Source: G963665495 sp963677785 (lineage in GTDB: Bacteria; Desulfobacterota; Desulfovibrionia; Desulfovibrionales; Desulfovibrionaceae). Taken from it: 64,000 bases of DNA. The position numbers and the translations under genes were made by a program. The stretch is taken from positions 558,001 to 622,000 of the forward strand of contig CAXXDH010000003.1 in the NCBI GenBank assembly GCA_963677785.2, read 5' to 3'. Shown here piece after piece: positions 7,910 to 16,342 of the stretch. The notes below the pieces were generated by a model that searched no databases, had not been told where the DNA came from, and saw nothing but the letters and a program-made list of their open reading frames with translations. Each line of letters opens with the position of its first letter. Within the stretch, counting starts at the first letter, position 1.

Positions 7910-10072
7910 TTACCGGGCTCGGTACATACGCACCCAGGGAGTCTTGTCGTACACCAGCTCGAAATAGCGGTTGATGTGCTCATCCTTGGGGTCGGCCACC
8001 AGCAGCTGGACAGCCATGCTCTCATAGGCGCGCGTATGCAGAAGGTACGATTCCTTGGTAATGGGGTTCACAAGAACATGCAATCCCGAGTTATTGGTGT
8101 ATTTATATTTCCGCACACCCGTGGGAAGAAAGACATCCAGGCTATCGACATGCAGATCGGGCGTCCCCGGACCAAGAGAAACAATGCCTTGTTTTGCTTT
8201 GAACCGCACGTTTCCAAGAAAATACCGCAAAGCTATATTCTGGCCGCGTTTGGTTTCAAAATCCCAGGTGGCGGCTTGGGCGATGTTTTCCAGATATTGA
8301 AGCATTTTGAAACTGGCGACAACATACTGAGGCGACTTAAAACGGACGTTGGCGTCAGGGGTGCGCAACGTTCGCATCAATTCATGCAACTCCCTCGAAG
8401 TCATACGGTCAAATCGTTCGTACAGAGTTCCGGAAGTTACATAGTCACTATAGTGTGCCAGAAGGTTATGCAGCAGCACAGGATTGTCCGTATAGAACAC
8501 CTGGTTCAAAACGTAAATTATTGCACTGGTGCGTCTGCCGCCGCCGTCGGCAAAAGAGTTGCGAAACGCGTAATAGTTCACGCCGTATCCCCACTCCCAC
8601 CTTGTCCAGACAATGGCGTTTTCAGGAGAGACATGTTGCAACAAATCCAGAGCCTGACAAAAGTAGGGAGAGAAGACCGCCTTGGGAGGAAGCATGGAAT
8701 AGGCGGCGAAGCACGGCCAGATCAACACCGCTGCGCAGAGTGTCTCTCCAAGCGCCAGCAGCAGGCGGCGCCACTTGAGCTTGCGTACCAGCCAGGCGAC
8801 AAGCCAATAAAGAGGAATTCCCAATCCGATGCCGTAAGCCGGAGCACCGAACATGGCCATACGCACGCCCAGAAAATAACCGCTCATTCCCAAGGCGGCC
8901 AGAGGCAGCAGCAAGAATGCACCGGGATACCTCAAAAGCACAAGCAGGAAACCAGGAACGGCGCACAGTGCTGTCCAGCCCCACAAGGAAAAGAACTCAA
9001 GATAAGCCCAGCCGACTTTGCTGGCTTCGGCCACCCCGCTGGAAACCGAAGGGAAGACCAGGGATGTCTGCCCCGCGGCCCAGGCCGGTGCGATAGGCTG
9101 CAGATAACGCTGCAAATAAAATCGAATCACCCAAAACAAGGAGGGCTGGTTGCCGAGTGAAACAAACACCAGCGCGGCTGCCAATAAAATGAAAGACCAA
9201 CACATGCTGGAAAAAAGCTTTCTGCGCAGCCAGGCAACGCAATACAACGCAGCAAGCAGTACGGCACCAGCCAGAATCCCCTGCCAGCCCGGATGCGTGG
9301 ACAGCGCGTACAGCGCTACGCCCACCAGCAGCAGGGGTCTGGCCCCTTTCCTGGCCGTAATCAACCCGAGAAACAATACTGGAAAAATGATGAAGTCGTT
9401 GAAATTGGCGATACGTTCGTGCCAGAGCCCGAAAAAATGCGCGCACAGTCCCAGAACATACGTCCACGTCAGATACCGTACGGACAGAATAGGGTCTTTG
9501 CTCTCAGCGCTTTGCAGGCTCTGCGGCAGCCGCTTGGCAAGCCAGGCGGGCAAAGGCCAACGAGGAAACAAATTGGGCTTCAGCCAGAGGTACCACCCCA
9601 AGCTGATGCACAAAGGGAACAGCAGGGTGACCATGTCCGTGTCGTAAAAACCCAGATGCGTACGTCCGACAAAGCCGGGTGCCAGACCGGCCACCGCGCC
9701 CGCAAGGATGCCGGCTTCCAGGCAGCCGAGAGCCCAGCACCACAACAGCGTCAATACCGCGGCCAGGCTGGAAATGAACACCGGAGCCCAAAAGCCTACA
9801 TTGCCGAGTTTCGCTCCGCTTGCCCAGGAAAGAAACCGGGCCAGATATGCCAGGGGGTTTTCGGCTGCACCAAAGCCTTTGGCCTGAGCAAGCCAGAGGT
9901 AGGCGTCGGGCGTGCTTTGAATATATTCCCCGTCAAAGGCCAGAGGAAATCCATGCCAGGCGGAAAGCGCCGTCATTCGCAACACCACGTTCAGGACGTA
10001 AACACCTGCGCCGAAGAAAACAAGGAATTTCCAGTCCTGACGCAATCTCGTGGGCAGCTGTCCGTTGCTCAT
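7910..10072 (-). CDS. pglB: STT3/PglB-like oligosaccharyltransferase
   Basis: Integral membrane enzyme that transfers a lipid-linked glycan to Asn of periplasmic proteins. 720 residues: about 11-13 membrane segments, then a soluble periplasmic domain from about residue 460. The first acidic motif is in 'FDGEYIQSTPDAYLWL' and the second is 'FYDTDM', as expected for metal and acceptor-Asn handling. The WWD motif that reads the acceptor Ser/Thr is atypical: 'WTRWEWGYGV', so W-W-D becomes R-W-E. Last gene of the operon with the WecA-like and GT4 genes (25 bp after the upstream gene), which would make and transfer a short glycan. Confidence 0.9.
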   Translation of the reverse strand: MSNGQLPTRLRQDWKFLVFFGAGVYVLNVVLRMTALSAWHGFPLAFDGEYIQSTPDAYLWLAQAKGFGAAENPLAYLARFLSWASGAKLGNVGFWAPVFISSLAAVLTLLWCWALGCLEAGILAGAVAGLAPGFVGRTHLGFYDTDMVTLLFPLCISLGWYLWLKPNLFPRWPLPAWLAKRLPQSLQSAESKDPILSVRYLTWTYVLGLCAHFFGLWHERIANFNDFIIFPVLFLGLITARKGARPLLLVGVALYALSTHPGWQGILAGAVLLAALYCVAWLRRKLFSSMCWSFILLAAALVFVSLGNQPSLFWVIRFYLQRYLQPIAPAWAAGQTSLVFPSVSSGVAEASKVGWAYLEFFSLWGWTALCAVPGFLLVLLRYPGAFLLLPLAALGMSGYFLGVRMAMFGAPAYGIGLGIPLYWLVAWLVRKLKWRRLLLALGETLCAAVLIWPCFAAYSMLPPKAVFSPYFCQALDLLQHVSPENAIVWTRWEWGYGVNYYAFRNSFADGGGRRTSAIIYVLNQVFYTDNPVLLHNLLAHYSDYVTSGTLYERFDRMTSRELHELMRTLRTPDANVRFKSPQYVVASFKMLQYLENIAQAATWDFETKRGQNIALRYFLGNVRFKAKQGIVSLGPGTPDLHVDSLDVFLPTGVRKYKYTNNSGLHVLVNPITKESYLLHTRAYESMAVQLLVADPKDEHINRYFELVYDKTPWVRMYRAR

Positions 10073-10096
10073 AGAATTGGGATCCTCCGGATCGGA

Positions 10097-11977
10097 TTAA
10101 TTGGAGACATCAATAAGGGAAAACTTTTGCCGTCTTACTTTCGCCTTTGGAGACCAGCGGGACGCGAATTCGAGCGCCTGGGCATCTGGAATATTTTTGG
10201 AGGATATCCAGATCTCGGGTGTTTCAGACAATTCCTGCAGCCATCTGTCTTTTTCCCGAACATGCAGCCCCCCGATCTTGTGGTCAAGCAGATTTGAATC
10301 ATCATCCACGAATCCGAGAACACAAAAACTGTTGCTCAAACTTTCGTTGAAAAGCGATTCCTCCAAAAGAATCTTGCCTCCCTTCCCTGCTCCGTAAATC
10401 AATACGGAAACCAGGGTGGACTTCTGACTGGAGGCGGTCTTGCGTTTGACCCAGGTGTCCAGCAGAAAAAAACTCTGACGGGATACGGTCACGGCGATGA
10501 AAAAAAGAAAGGCAAAAGTGATGTAGGAACTCCTCGAATACCCTTCTCCAAATCTGCTGAAAATAGTTGATAACGCGAGGCTCATAGCAGTCCCCAGAAT
10601 CACTCCAAGGGCATAGGACGGCGTATCGGAGAAAGACGCCAGCCGCCAACTGCTGCCATAGGCTCCCGCTAGCCGCAGTCCGAGCAGAGAACTGACCACG
10701 ACCAGTGGAAGCGCCTGGACCATGGCCTGGCGCATGGAGGGGCCCAGAGAAAAATCAAAACGCAAGAGATGAGCGCCCCAGAAACAGGTTATCACCAGTA
10801 TCGTATCCAGAAACACCTGGGCCATGTTACGCCGCAACAACATGGCATGCAAAAACTTGTTCCAAAAGGGCACGCCGTTTTCCGGAGGGTTGGCGCTGAC
10901 CTGCACATGGGTCAGATACGCGCCGAAACAGATGAGCAGAAGTGCGAAAGCCCCAATCAGCGACAGAGACAGGTCCGGATTACGCTGCGAAAAAAGAGCC
11001 ACGGAACCGCCCGTAAAACCAAGCGCGAACAATATATAAACGGCCCGCCGTTCACTCAGGCCAAGATGGACAAGACGGTGGGAGGTATGATCCGTTCCCC
11101 CCTGATGAATTTTCCTGGCTCCGAGCAAGCGGGTTATCGTAACGAAACTGGTATCAAATATGGGCACGGAGAGTATGGTCATGGGAATGAGCAACATCAG
11201 GATGGTCAAAAAAAACGAGGTATTGACTTCCAATCCCAAATTCGCGTTCAACGGACTCGGCATGGAAAGCGCAGCGAGAACAAACCCCAGGGGCAGGCTT
11301 CCCGAATCTCCCATGAATATTTTTGCCGGAAACTTGTTGTGCAGCCAATAGCCAAAAACAGAGGCCGCGAACAACAGGGAAAGCCAGGTGGCAGGTACGG
11401 GTGTTTCCAAAACGGACACAGGCACCAGTCCGGCGAAAATTGCGGAAATGACCGCCACTCCGGAAGAAAGCCCGTCCATATTATCCAATAAATTGAAAGC
11501 GTTGGTCAGCCCGACAAACCAGAGATACGTGATAAACAGATTGATTCCCGAAAGATCCGTCAGCGGGTATACGCCGCCCGCGTAAACAAACAGACTCGTT
11601 GCCGCGACCTGGCAAATCAGTTTGTTTGTGGGGCTCATCTTTTTCGTATCATCCCACAGGCCGCAAAAATACAACACCACAGCGCCGGCCAGAGCTGCCA
11701 CCGCCAAGGTGATTTTCTGCGGAAGCTCACCATATATCAACGTGTGCGGCGTCAGATCATAACGAATATAGAGCCAGAATACAGCGGCCAGCAAAAAAGG
11801 CAGAACAAACCCGACTCCACCATGCAATGCGACCGTCCTGCAATTCCAACGATCACTACACGGCCTTGCAACCCAATTGTAATGCAGGCATATTTTGGAG
11901 ATGACCAACGTCAAAACATACGCAAGAAAAAAAGTTGCAACAAGGAGAACGCAAAAACCACTGTTGACCAACATCAT
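10097..11977 (-). CDS. WecA/MraY-like phosphoglycosyltransferase fused to a PglF/FlaA1-type N-terminal domain
   Basis: 626 residues. The first part (about 1-340) is a polyprenyl-phosphate HexNAc-1-phosphate transferase with 'GLWDDTKKMSP', 'NAFNLLDNMDGL', 'KIFMGDSGSLPLG' and 'GTDHTSHRLVHLGL'; it would start the lipid-linked glycan in the inner membrane. The second part (about 375-626) has four membrane segments and a Rossmann-like start 'VLIYGAGKGGKILLEESL', as in the N-terminal half of FlaA1/PglF-type nucleotide-sugar dehydratases, but the catalytic SDR half is absent. The start overlaps the stop of the GT4 gene (ATGA). The fusion is clear; the role of the second half is unknown. Confidence 0.88.
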   Translation of the reverse strand: MMLVNSGFCVLLVATFFLAYVLTLVISKICLHYNWVARPCSDRWNCRTVALHGGVGFVLPFLLAAVFWLYIRYDLTPHTLIYGELPQKITLAVAALAGAVVLYFCGLWDDTKKMSPTNKLICQVAATSLFVYAGGVYPLTDLSGINLFITYLWFVGLTNAFNLLDNMDGLSSGVAVISAIFAGLVPVSVLETPVPATWLSLLFAASVFGYWLHNKFPAKIFMGDSGSLPLGFVLAALSMPSPLNANLGLEVNTSFFLTILMLLIPMTILSVPIFDTSFVTITRLLGARKIHQGGTDHTSHRLVHLGLSERRAVYILFALGFTGGSVALFSQRNPDLSLSLIGAFALLLICFGAYLTHVQVSANPPENGVPFWNKFLHAMLLRRNMAQVFLDTILVITCFWGAHLLRFDFSLGPSMRQAMVQALPLVVVSSLLGLRLAGAYGSSWRLASFSDTPSYALGVILGTAMSLALSTIFSRFGEGYSRSSYITFAFLFFIAVTVSRQSFFLLDTWVKRKTASSQKSTLVSVLIYGAGKGGKILLEESLFNESLSNSFCVLGFVDDDSNLLDHKIGGLHVREKDRWLQELSETPEIWISSKNIPDAQALEFASRWSPKAKVRRQKFSLIDVSN

Positions 11978-13119
11978 CTATCTTCTTTTGCTTGTTCACG
12001 GCACGACGACAGCACCAGCGAACGGTATATTTGCAATGTACATACTGCGCATCGGGGCCAGGTCAGCTCCGTAGCACGGAGCAGACCTCTGTCTCGCAAG
12101 CAGGCACGTTTTTCCTCATCATTAAGTATCTCATGTATTCTTTCGGCAATTTCCGCGGGATTGTTAGGATCAAAAAACACTCCCGCATCACCCGCAACCT
12201 CGGGCAGGCTAGAACTCTCCGAACACAGCACTGGCGCTCCGCAGGCCATGGCCTCCAGCACGGGCAATCCGAAACCTTCATAGAAAGAAGGAAACACCAA
12301 ACACAAAGCGCCACTGTACAGGGCCTGCAGTTCGCTGTCGCTAACGCGCCCGAGAATCGAAACCCCCTCCAGTCCGCTCCCCGAATCCGCATGTTCTTGC
12401 AACCGGACGCCTGCAATGACCAGTCCTGCGCCGTCGGTCATCTCTCTGGAGCAAAGCATGCCCCAGGCTTCCAGCAGTCGTTTCAAATTCTTGTGGGGTT
12501 TATCAGACCCCGCGTACATAATATAGCGCTCGGGCAATCCGAACTTCCGGCGAACCGCTGCTGCATCTTTCTCTGGCTTCGGAGAAAAATCTGGACTCAC
12601 ACCTGCCAGGCAAACCTGGATCTGTTCCTTGCGCAGGGAGGTCATCCGGACCAAATCCGTACGCGTTGATTCGGAAAGCACCAGAACCGTATCAGCCGCA
12701 CGCAGGGCGAGAAACAATGCCGCACGAAAAAGCCATCTGGCTTTGGCGCTGCTCTGGGACGGAAAAAGCAGGGGGATCATATCATGAACAGTGACAATCG
12801 TGGGGACCCCTGGAATAAGTGGCAGTAAGGTGTACGGGCTGTGGTACATATGCACTTTCTGCTCCCGCAGCACGGCGGGCAACACCCAGTGCTGCCGGAG
12901 AGAAAACGGACTGACCGGCACGTCCACTATACGCACACGCGCGGAGCTGGCTGCTAAACCGTCGAACAACACGTTCCCTCTGGGATCCCGAAGAACAACC
13001 AGTTCTTCGTCATCTTGCAGCAAAGGCTCCAGGGCGCGTGCCAAATTGACCACATAGCGGCCTATGCCGGGAAAATGGGCGGTGGCGGTTCTACCGTCCA
13101 GACAATACCGTTTGTGCAT
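11974..13119 (-). CDS. Glycosyltransferase family 4 (GT-B)
   Basis: 381 residues from ATG 13119 (MHKRYCLDGRTATAHFPGIG). An upstream TTG at 13146 would add nine residues but has less support. The N-terminal acceptor domain has 'FPGIGRYVVNLARAL'. The nucleotide-sugar domain has 'YIMYAGSDKPHKNLKRLLEAW', 'ILGRVSDSELQALYSGA' and the EX7E motif in 'FPSFYEGFGLPVLEAMACG'. It probably adds a sugar to the lipid-linked carrier made by the overlapping WecA-like gene (ATGA junction). Donor and acceptor are not predictable from the sequence. Confidence 0.92.
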   Translation of the reverse strand: MHKRYCLDGRTATAHFPGIGRYVVNLARALEPLLQDDEELVVLRDPRGNVLFDGLAASSARVRIVDVPVSPFSLRQHWVLPAVLREQKVHMYHSPYTLLPLIPGVPTIVTVHDMIPLLFPSQSSAKARWLFRAALFLALRAADTVLVLSESTRTDLVRMTSLRKEQIQVCLAGVSPDFSPKPEKDAAAVRRKFGLPERYIMYAGSDKPHKNLKRLLEAWGMLCSREMTDGAGLVIAGVRLQEHADSGSGLEGVSILGRVSDSELQALYSGALCLVFPSFYEGFGLPVLEAMACGAPVLCSESSSLPEVAGDAGVFFDPNNPAEIAERIHEILNDEEKRACLRDRGLLRATELTWPRCAVCTLQIYRSLVLSSCREQAKEDR

Positions 13120-13261
13120 GCTGTATTCACCTGCCCCGCCAGACAAGCCGGCGTTGCGTATTCGCTCCTTCCGGGCACGCGTGATACGACATGATATCGA
13201 TATCGGACATACTGTAGTAGGAAGAGAAAAGTCGCGTTTTCAATCCTGACCGGATTGCCTG

Positions 13262-13951
13262 TCAAATGTGTTCCAAGTTGATCTCAAGCTGATTCTTCAC
13301 CCGCTGGATACGTACGTATCCACCATCGCCCAAAGCGCCCGGATTGACTATAACTGTTTTGCCTATGGTATCAACGGCGCGAGATTCATGGATGTGCCCG
13401 GTCAGACAGACATCAGGTTGGCGTTTTTCAATAAAAGCGCGTACCGCCTGGCTGCCCACATGCTGGCCGAAGGAAATGCAATCAGTCGCGGTGTCGTAAG
13501 GAGGCGTATGCGAAACCAGAATCAGCAGGGGAAAATCCTTGGCCTGTTCGTCCGCAGCCTGCAACCAGGCAGCCATCTGACTGTCCGGATACTCGCTGGG
13601 GGTGCCGAACGGCGTGGGCGTGGAAGCGCCAAGCCCGATGACGCCCACGGCGGGTGCGGAGGCGTCGCCGGCATCGAGCGTACGAGCACGTGCGTGCAGA
13701 TTCCATCCCTGCGCCTCGAGAAACACGTTCACCTCCGGCAGATCCATATTGCCGTACTGGGCGTAAACGTTTGGGTTTATCACCCGTATGGCTTCCAGGA
13801 TTTCACCCGCTTTTTGTGCGTCCCCGTTATTGGTCAGATCTCCTGAAATCAAAACACCGCGCGCACCTGCAAGAGCGTCGATTTCCCCAAAACGATCCAC
13901 GTTGCCGTGGATGTCTCCAAATCCTATCCAATAACGGTTGTCGGCTGCCAT
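13262..13951 (-). CDS. Calcineurin-like metallophosphoesterase
   Basis: 229 residues. Metal motifs in order: 'GDIHGN' (the usual D-x-H), 'ISGDLTNNG' (GDxxxxG), 'QYGNMD' (GN[H/D], with D), 'LVSHTPPYD' and 'LTGHIHE' (GHxH). This is the small cytosolic YfcE/MJ0936-like class acting on phosphodiesters; the substrate is unknown. The start at 13951 (MAADNRYWIGFG) follows AGAGGAGAGCAA. The open frame runs ten codons further upstream without a ribosome site. Confidence 0.9.
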   Translation of the reverse strand: MAADNRYWIGFGDIHGNVDRFGEIDALAGARGVLISGDLTNNGDAQKAGEILEAIRVINPNVYAQYGNMDLPEVNVFLEAQGWNLHARARTLDAGDASAPAVGVIGLGASTPTPFGTPSEYPDSQMAAWLQAADEQAKDFPLLILVSHTPPYDTATDCISFGQHVGSQAVRAFIEKRQPDVCLTGHIHESRAVDTIGKTVIVNPGALGDGGYVRIQRVKNQLEINLEHI

Positions 13952-14094
13952 TTGCTCTCCTCTCGTTTTGCATTCCCGCAAACGAACGCGTATTGATGAT
14001 ACGCAATCCGCGACACTTGTCTGGCGCGATAACCCTATTTCAGGCGTATGTCAAAATCATCTTTTGAATATTACCGGGACCTTGTCACCTAACC

Positions 14095-14673
14095 ATGCAG
14101 AATACTGAAAAAAGACCTCTTCGTGAGAAAATTCTCAAACAACGCTCCGACCTGCCGGCGTCCTCCTGGGTTTCCAAAAGTACTGTCATGCAGCAACGCA
14201 TCCTCAAACTTGAGCAATGGCGCCAGGCACAATGCGTTCTGTTGTACGCGGCGTTTCGACAGGAAGCCGACACCCGGCTGCTTCTGGAGAACAGCCTGAC
14301 CCAGGGCAGGATTACCCTGCTCCCGCGTTGTGTCAAAGGCTCCAACGCCCTGGAACTCGCTGCCATCTCGAATCCTGGGCAGCTCGTATCCGGGGCCTAC
14401 GGCATTCCGGAGCCCGACCCGGCACGCTGTCCCCGGCAGACGCAGCCTGTCCCTGAAATTGTGGTCCTGCCCGGCGTCGGTTTCGACAGGCAGGGATTCC
14501 GCCTCGGGTACGGGGGCGGTTATTACGACAGGCTCCTGGATTCCGGCGAACTGGGCACCCCGCTGCGTATCGGGCTCTGTTTTGACTTCCAGCTGCTGGA
14601 TACGTTACCCACTGATTCCTGGGACAAACCTGTCCACGCCATTTGCACTGAGGAACGACTCCTATGGATATAA
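14095..14673 (+). CDS. 5-formyltetrahydrofolate cyclo-ligase
   Basis: ATP-dependent conversion of 5-formyl-THF to 5,10-methenyl-THF, a folate salvage step (YgfA/MTHFS family). 192 residues. Hallmarks are 'REKILKQR' near the N-terminus, 'VLPGVGFDRQGFRLGYGGGYYDR', which forms the ATP-phosphate and substrate site, and a C-terminal 'HAICTEERLL'. The stop overlaps the next ATG by 10 bases, so the two genes are probably translationally coupled. Confidence 0.93.
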   Translation: MQNTEKRPLREKILKQRSDLPASSWVSKSTVMQQRILKLEQWRQAQCVLLYAAFRQEADTRLLLENSLTQGRITLLPRCVKGSNALELAAISNPGQLVSGAYGIPEPDPARCPRQTQPVPEIVVLPGVGFDRQGFRLGYGGGYYDRLLDSGELGTPLRIGLCFDFQLLDTLPTDSWDKPVHAICTEERLLWI

Positions 14674-15428
14674 TCTGCATTCCTTTCGCTTTTCCCGGAC
14701 TGCCCAAAATCCACTGCGCTTTTCAGACGCGCCAGGCACACGCGCTTTCTTCCACGCCTTCGCAAGACTCCCCGTATGCCCATTCCAGCATCGGCTACAG
14801 AGTCGGCGATGATTACGACAGGGTCACTGCAAACCGCGAATCGCTCATGCGTACGCTTTCTTTTGATTCCTGGAGCTTTGTCTGGCAGGTGCACGGAACC
14901 ACCATGCGCTTTGATCCGCCCGCCACCGATGCCGAATGCTCGGACATCCTTGAAGGCGACGGACTGGCCACCAGCATTCCCGGCCGCGCTCTGGTCATCC
15001 AGACCGCGGACTGCCAGCCCCTGCTTCTGGCCCACGCGGGGGGAGCGCATGTGGCCGCGCTGCATGTGGGCTGGAAAGGCAACCGCCTGGGATTTCCCCA
15101 GAGCGGCGTCGCTGCATTCTGCACCCATTACGGCCTGGATCCTGCCGACGTCTACGCGGTACGAGGTCCCAGCCTCGGACCAGGAAAAAGCGAATTCATC
15201 AACTACGACCAGGAATGGGGCCCCGAATTCGACGCCTACCATAACATAACCACCCGTACGGTTGATCTCTGGCGCTTGACGCGCGACCAGTTGATCGAGG
15301 CCGGTCTCAGCCCGGACAACATCTTCAGCCTGGACCTTTGCACGTGTACGCTCCAGGACTGGTTTTTTTCCTACCGCCGCGAACGCCCGTGCGGACGCCA
15401 GGCCAGCCTGATCTGGATCGGACAATAA
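14664..15428 (+). CDS. YfiH/PgeF-family protein (laccase-domain, purine nucleoside phosphorylase or polyphenol oxidase type)
   Basis: 254 residues. The conserved zinc-binding residues are His in 'FVWQVHGTTM', Cys in 'QTADCQPLLLAH' and His in 'AALHVGWKGNRLG', followed by 'RGPSLGPGKSEF'. Members of this family act on purine nucleosides and some help cell-wall quality control; which role applies here is not visible. It overlaps the cyclo-ligase gene upstream. Confidence 0.9.
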   Translation: MDIICIPFAFPGLPKIHCAFQTRQAHALSSTPSQDSPYAHSSIGYRVGDDYDRVTANRESLMRTLSFDSWSFVWQVHGTTMRFDPPATDAECSDILEGDGLATSIPGRALVIQTADCQPLLLAHAGGAHVAALHVGWKGNRLGFPQSGVAAFCTHYGLDPADVYAVRGPSLGPGKSEFINYDQEWGPEFDAYHNITTRTVDLWRLTRDQLIEAGLSPDNIFSLDLCTCTLQDWFFSYRRERPCGRQASLIWIGQ

Positions 15429-15580
15429 GATTTTCCGTTCCGGATCAGCCGTCAGAGCATCTTAACTATGAAATCTCCGCCCTCTTTAAATTACTTTTCA
15501 TCAGCTAAAAACCTTGAGTAAATTATTGAAATGTCTTATTGAAAAAGAGCTTTTGAAATGAAAAACAAGATAGCCGCAGC

Positions 15581-15979
15581 ATGAAACTTTCTTTCCGCAG
15601 TGAATACGCCTTGCTTGCCCTCGTGTATCTCGCACACACGGGCATGGGTAAATTCGTCCCGGTAAAAACCATTGCCCAAGATCAAGGAATCCCGCCCAAA
15701 TATCTTGAGCAGATCCTGCTTACCCTTAAGCGAGCGTCCTATCTCCGCAGTGTCAAAGGACAGGGAGGTGGATACGCCCTGGCAAAACCTCCCAGCCAGA
15801 TCACTCTGGCTGAAGTCATCCGTCTGTTCGACGGTCCCCTCGCCCCCACCGGTTCAGCCAGTGTTTTTTTCTACGAAACCACACCCATAGAAAAAAATAT
15901 CAACCTGCTCCATGTGTTCAAGGCAATTCGCGACGAAATCTCGGAAAAGCTGGAAAACATCACTTTGGCCGATCTTTGA
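15581..15979 (+). CDS. Rrf2-family transcriptional regulator without cluster cysteines
   Basis: 132 residues with the Rrf2 winged helix: 'MKLSFRSEYALLALVYLA', 'IPPKYLEQILLTLKRASYLRS' and the wing 'GQGGGYALAKPPSQITLAEVI'. The cysteines that hold an Fe-S cluster in IscR and NsrR are absent (the protein has none), so it must sense something else, as CymR-like members do. It stands alone, with an AT-rich upstream region 15429-15580. Confidence 0.9.
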   Translation: MKLSFRSEYALLALVYLAHTGMGKFVPVKTIAQDQGIPPKYLEQILLTLKRASYLRSVKGQGGGYALAKPPSQITLAEVIRLFDGPLAPTGSASVFFYETTPIEKNINLLHVFKAIRDEISEKLENITLADL

Positions 15980-16342
15980 GCGTATCCATTTACCGGCAGT
16001 CCCAGGTGAACGGCCTGTCAATTACACGCTCCCGAATTGGTGCCCGCCAGACGTGCTGTCCTTGGCCCCCACTCTCTTTGAATACGTACTGCTACCGCCC
16101 CTGCTTTCTAGAAACTTCAGATGCTTCGATCAAGACGTCGACAAGCGTCTTGCGTTACGCATAGAGTGAAGTTGTCTCCACACTGTTTTCAAATCTGCAT
16201 AACGTTGACGAGCCGGCCAATTCAAAATCACAACCAACTGTATGCTGTATTGTCAGCTAAAATTATTGAAGATAGGATAGGGCTCAGTGTTGGGGGAACC
16301 TAGAGAAGTTGACGCATGAAAAGACGTTTAGGAGTAAGACGT
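15980..16342. other. Intergenic region, no gene recognised
   Basis: Leads to the chemoreceptor gene. It contains a 7-bp inverted repeat (CAAGACG...CGTCTTG, about 16128-16151) without a U-tract. I see no convincing promoter consensus. Confidence 0.4.
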
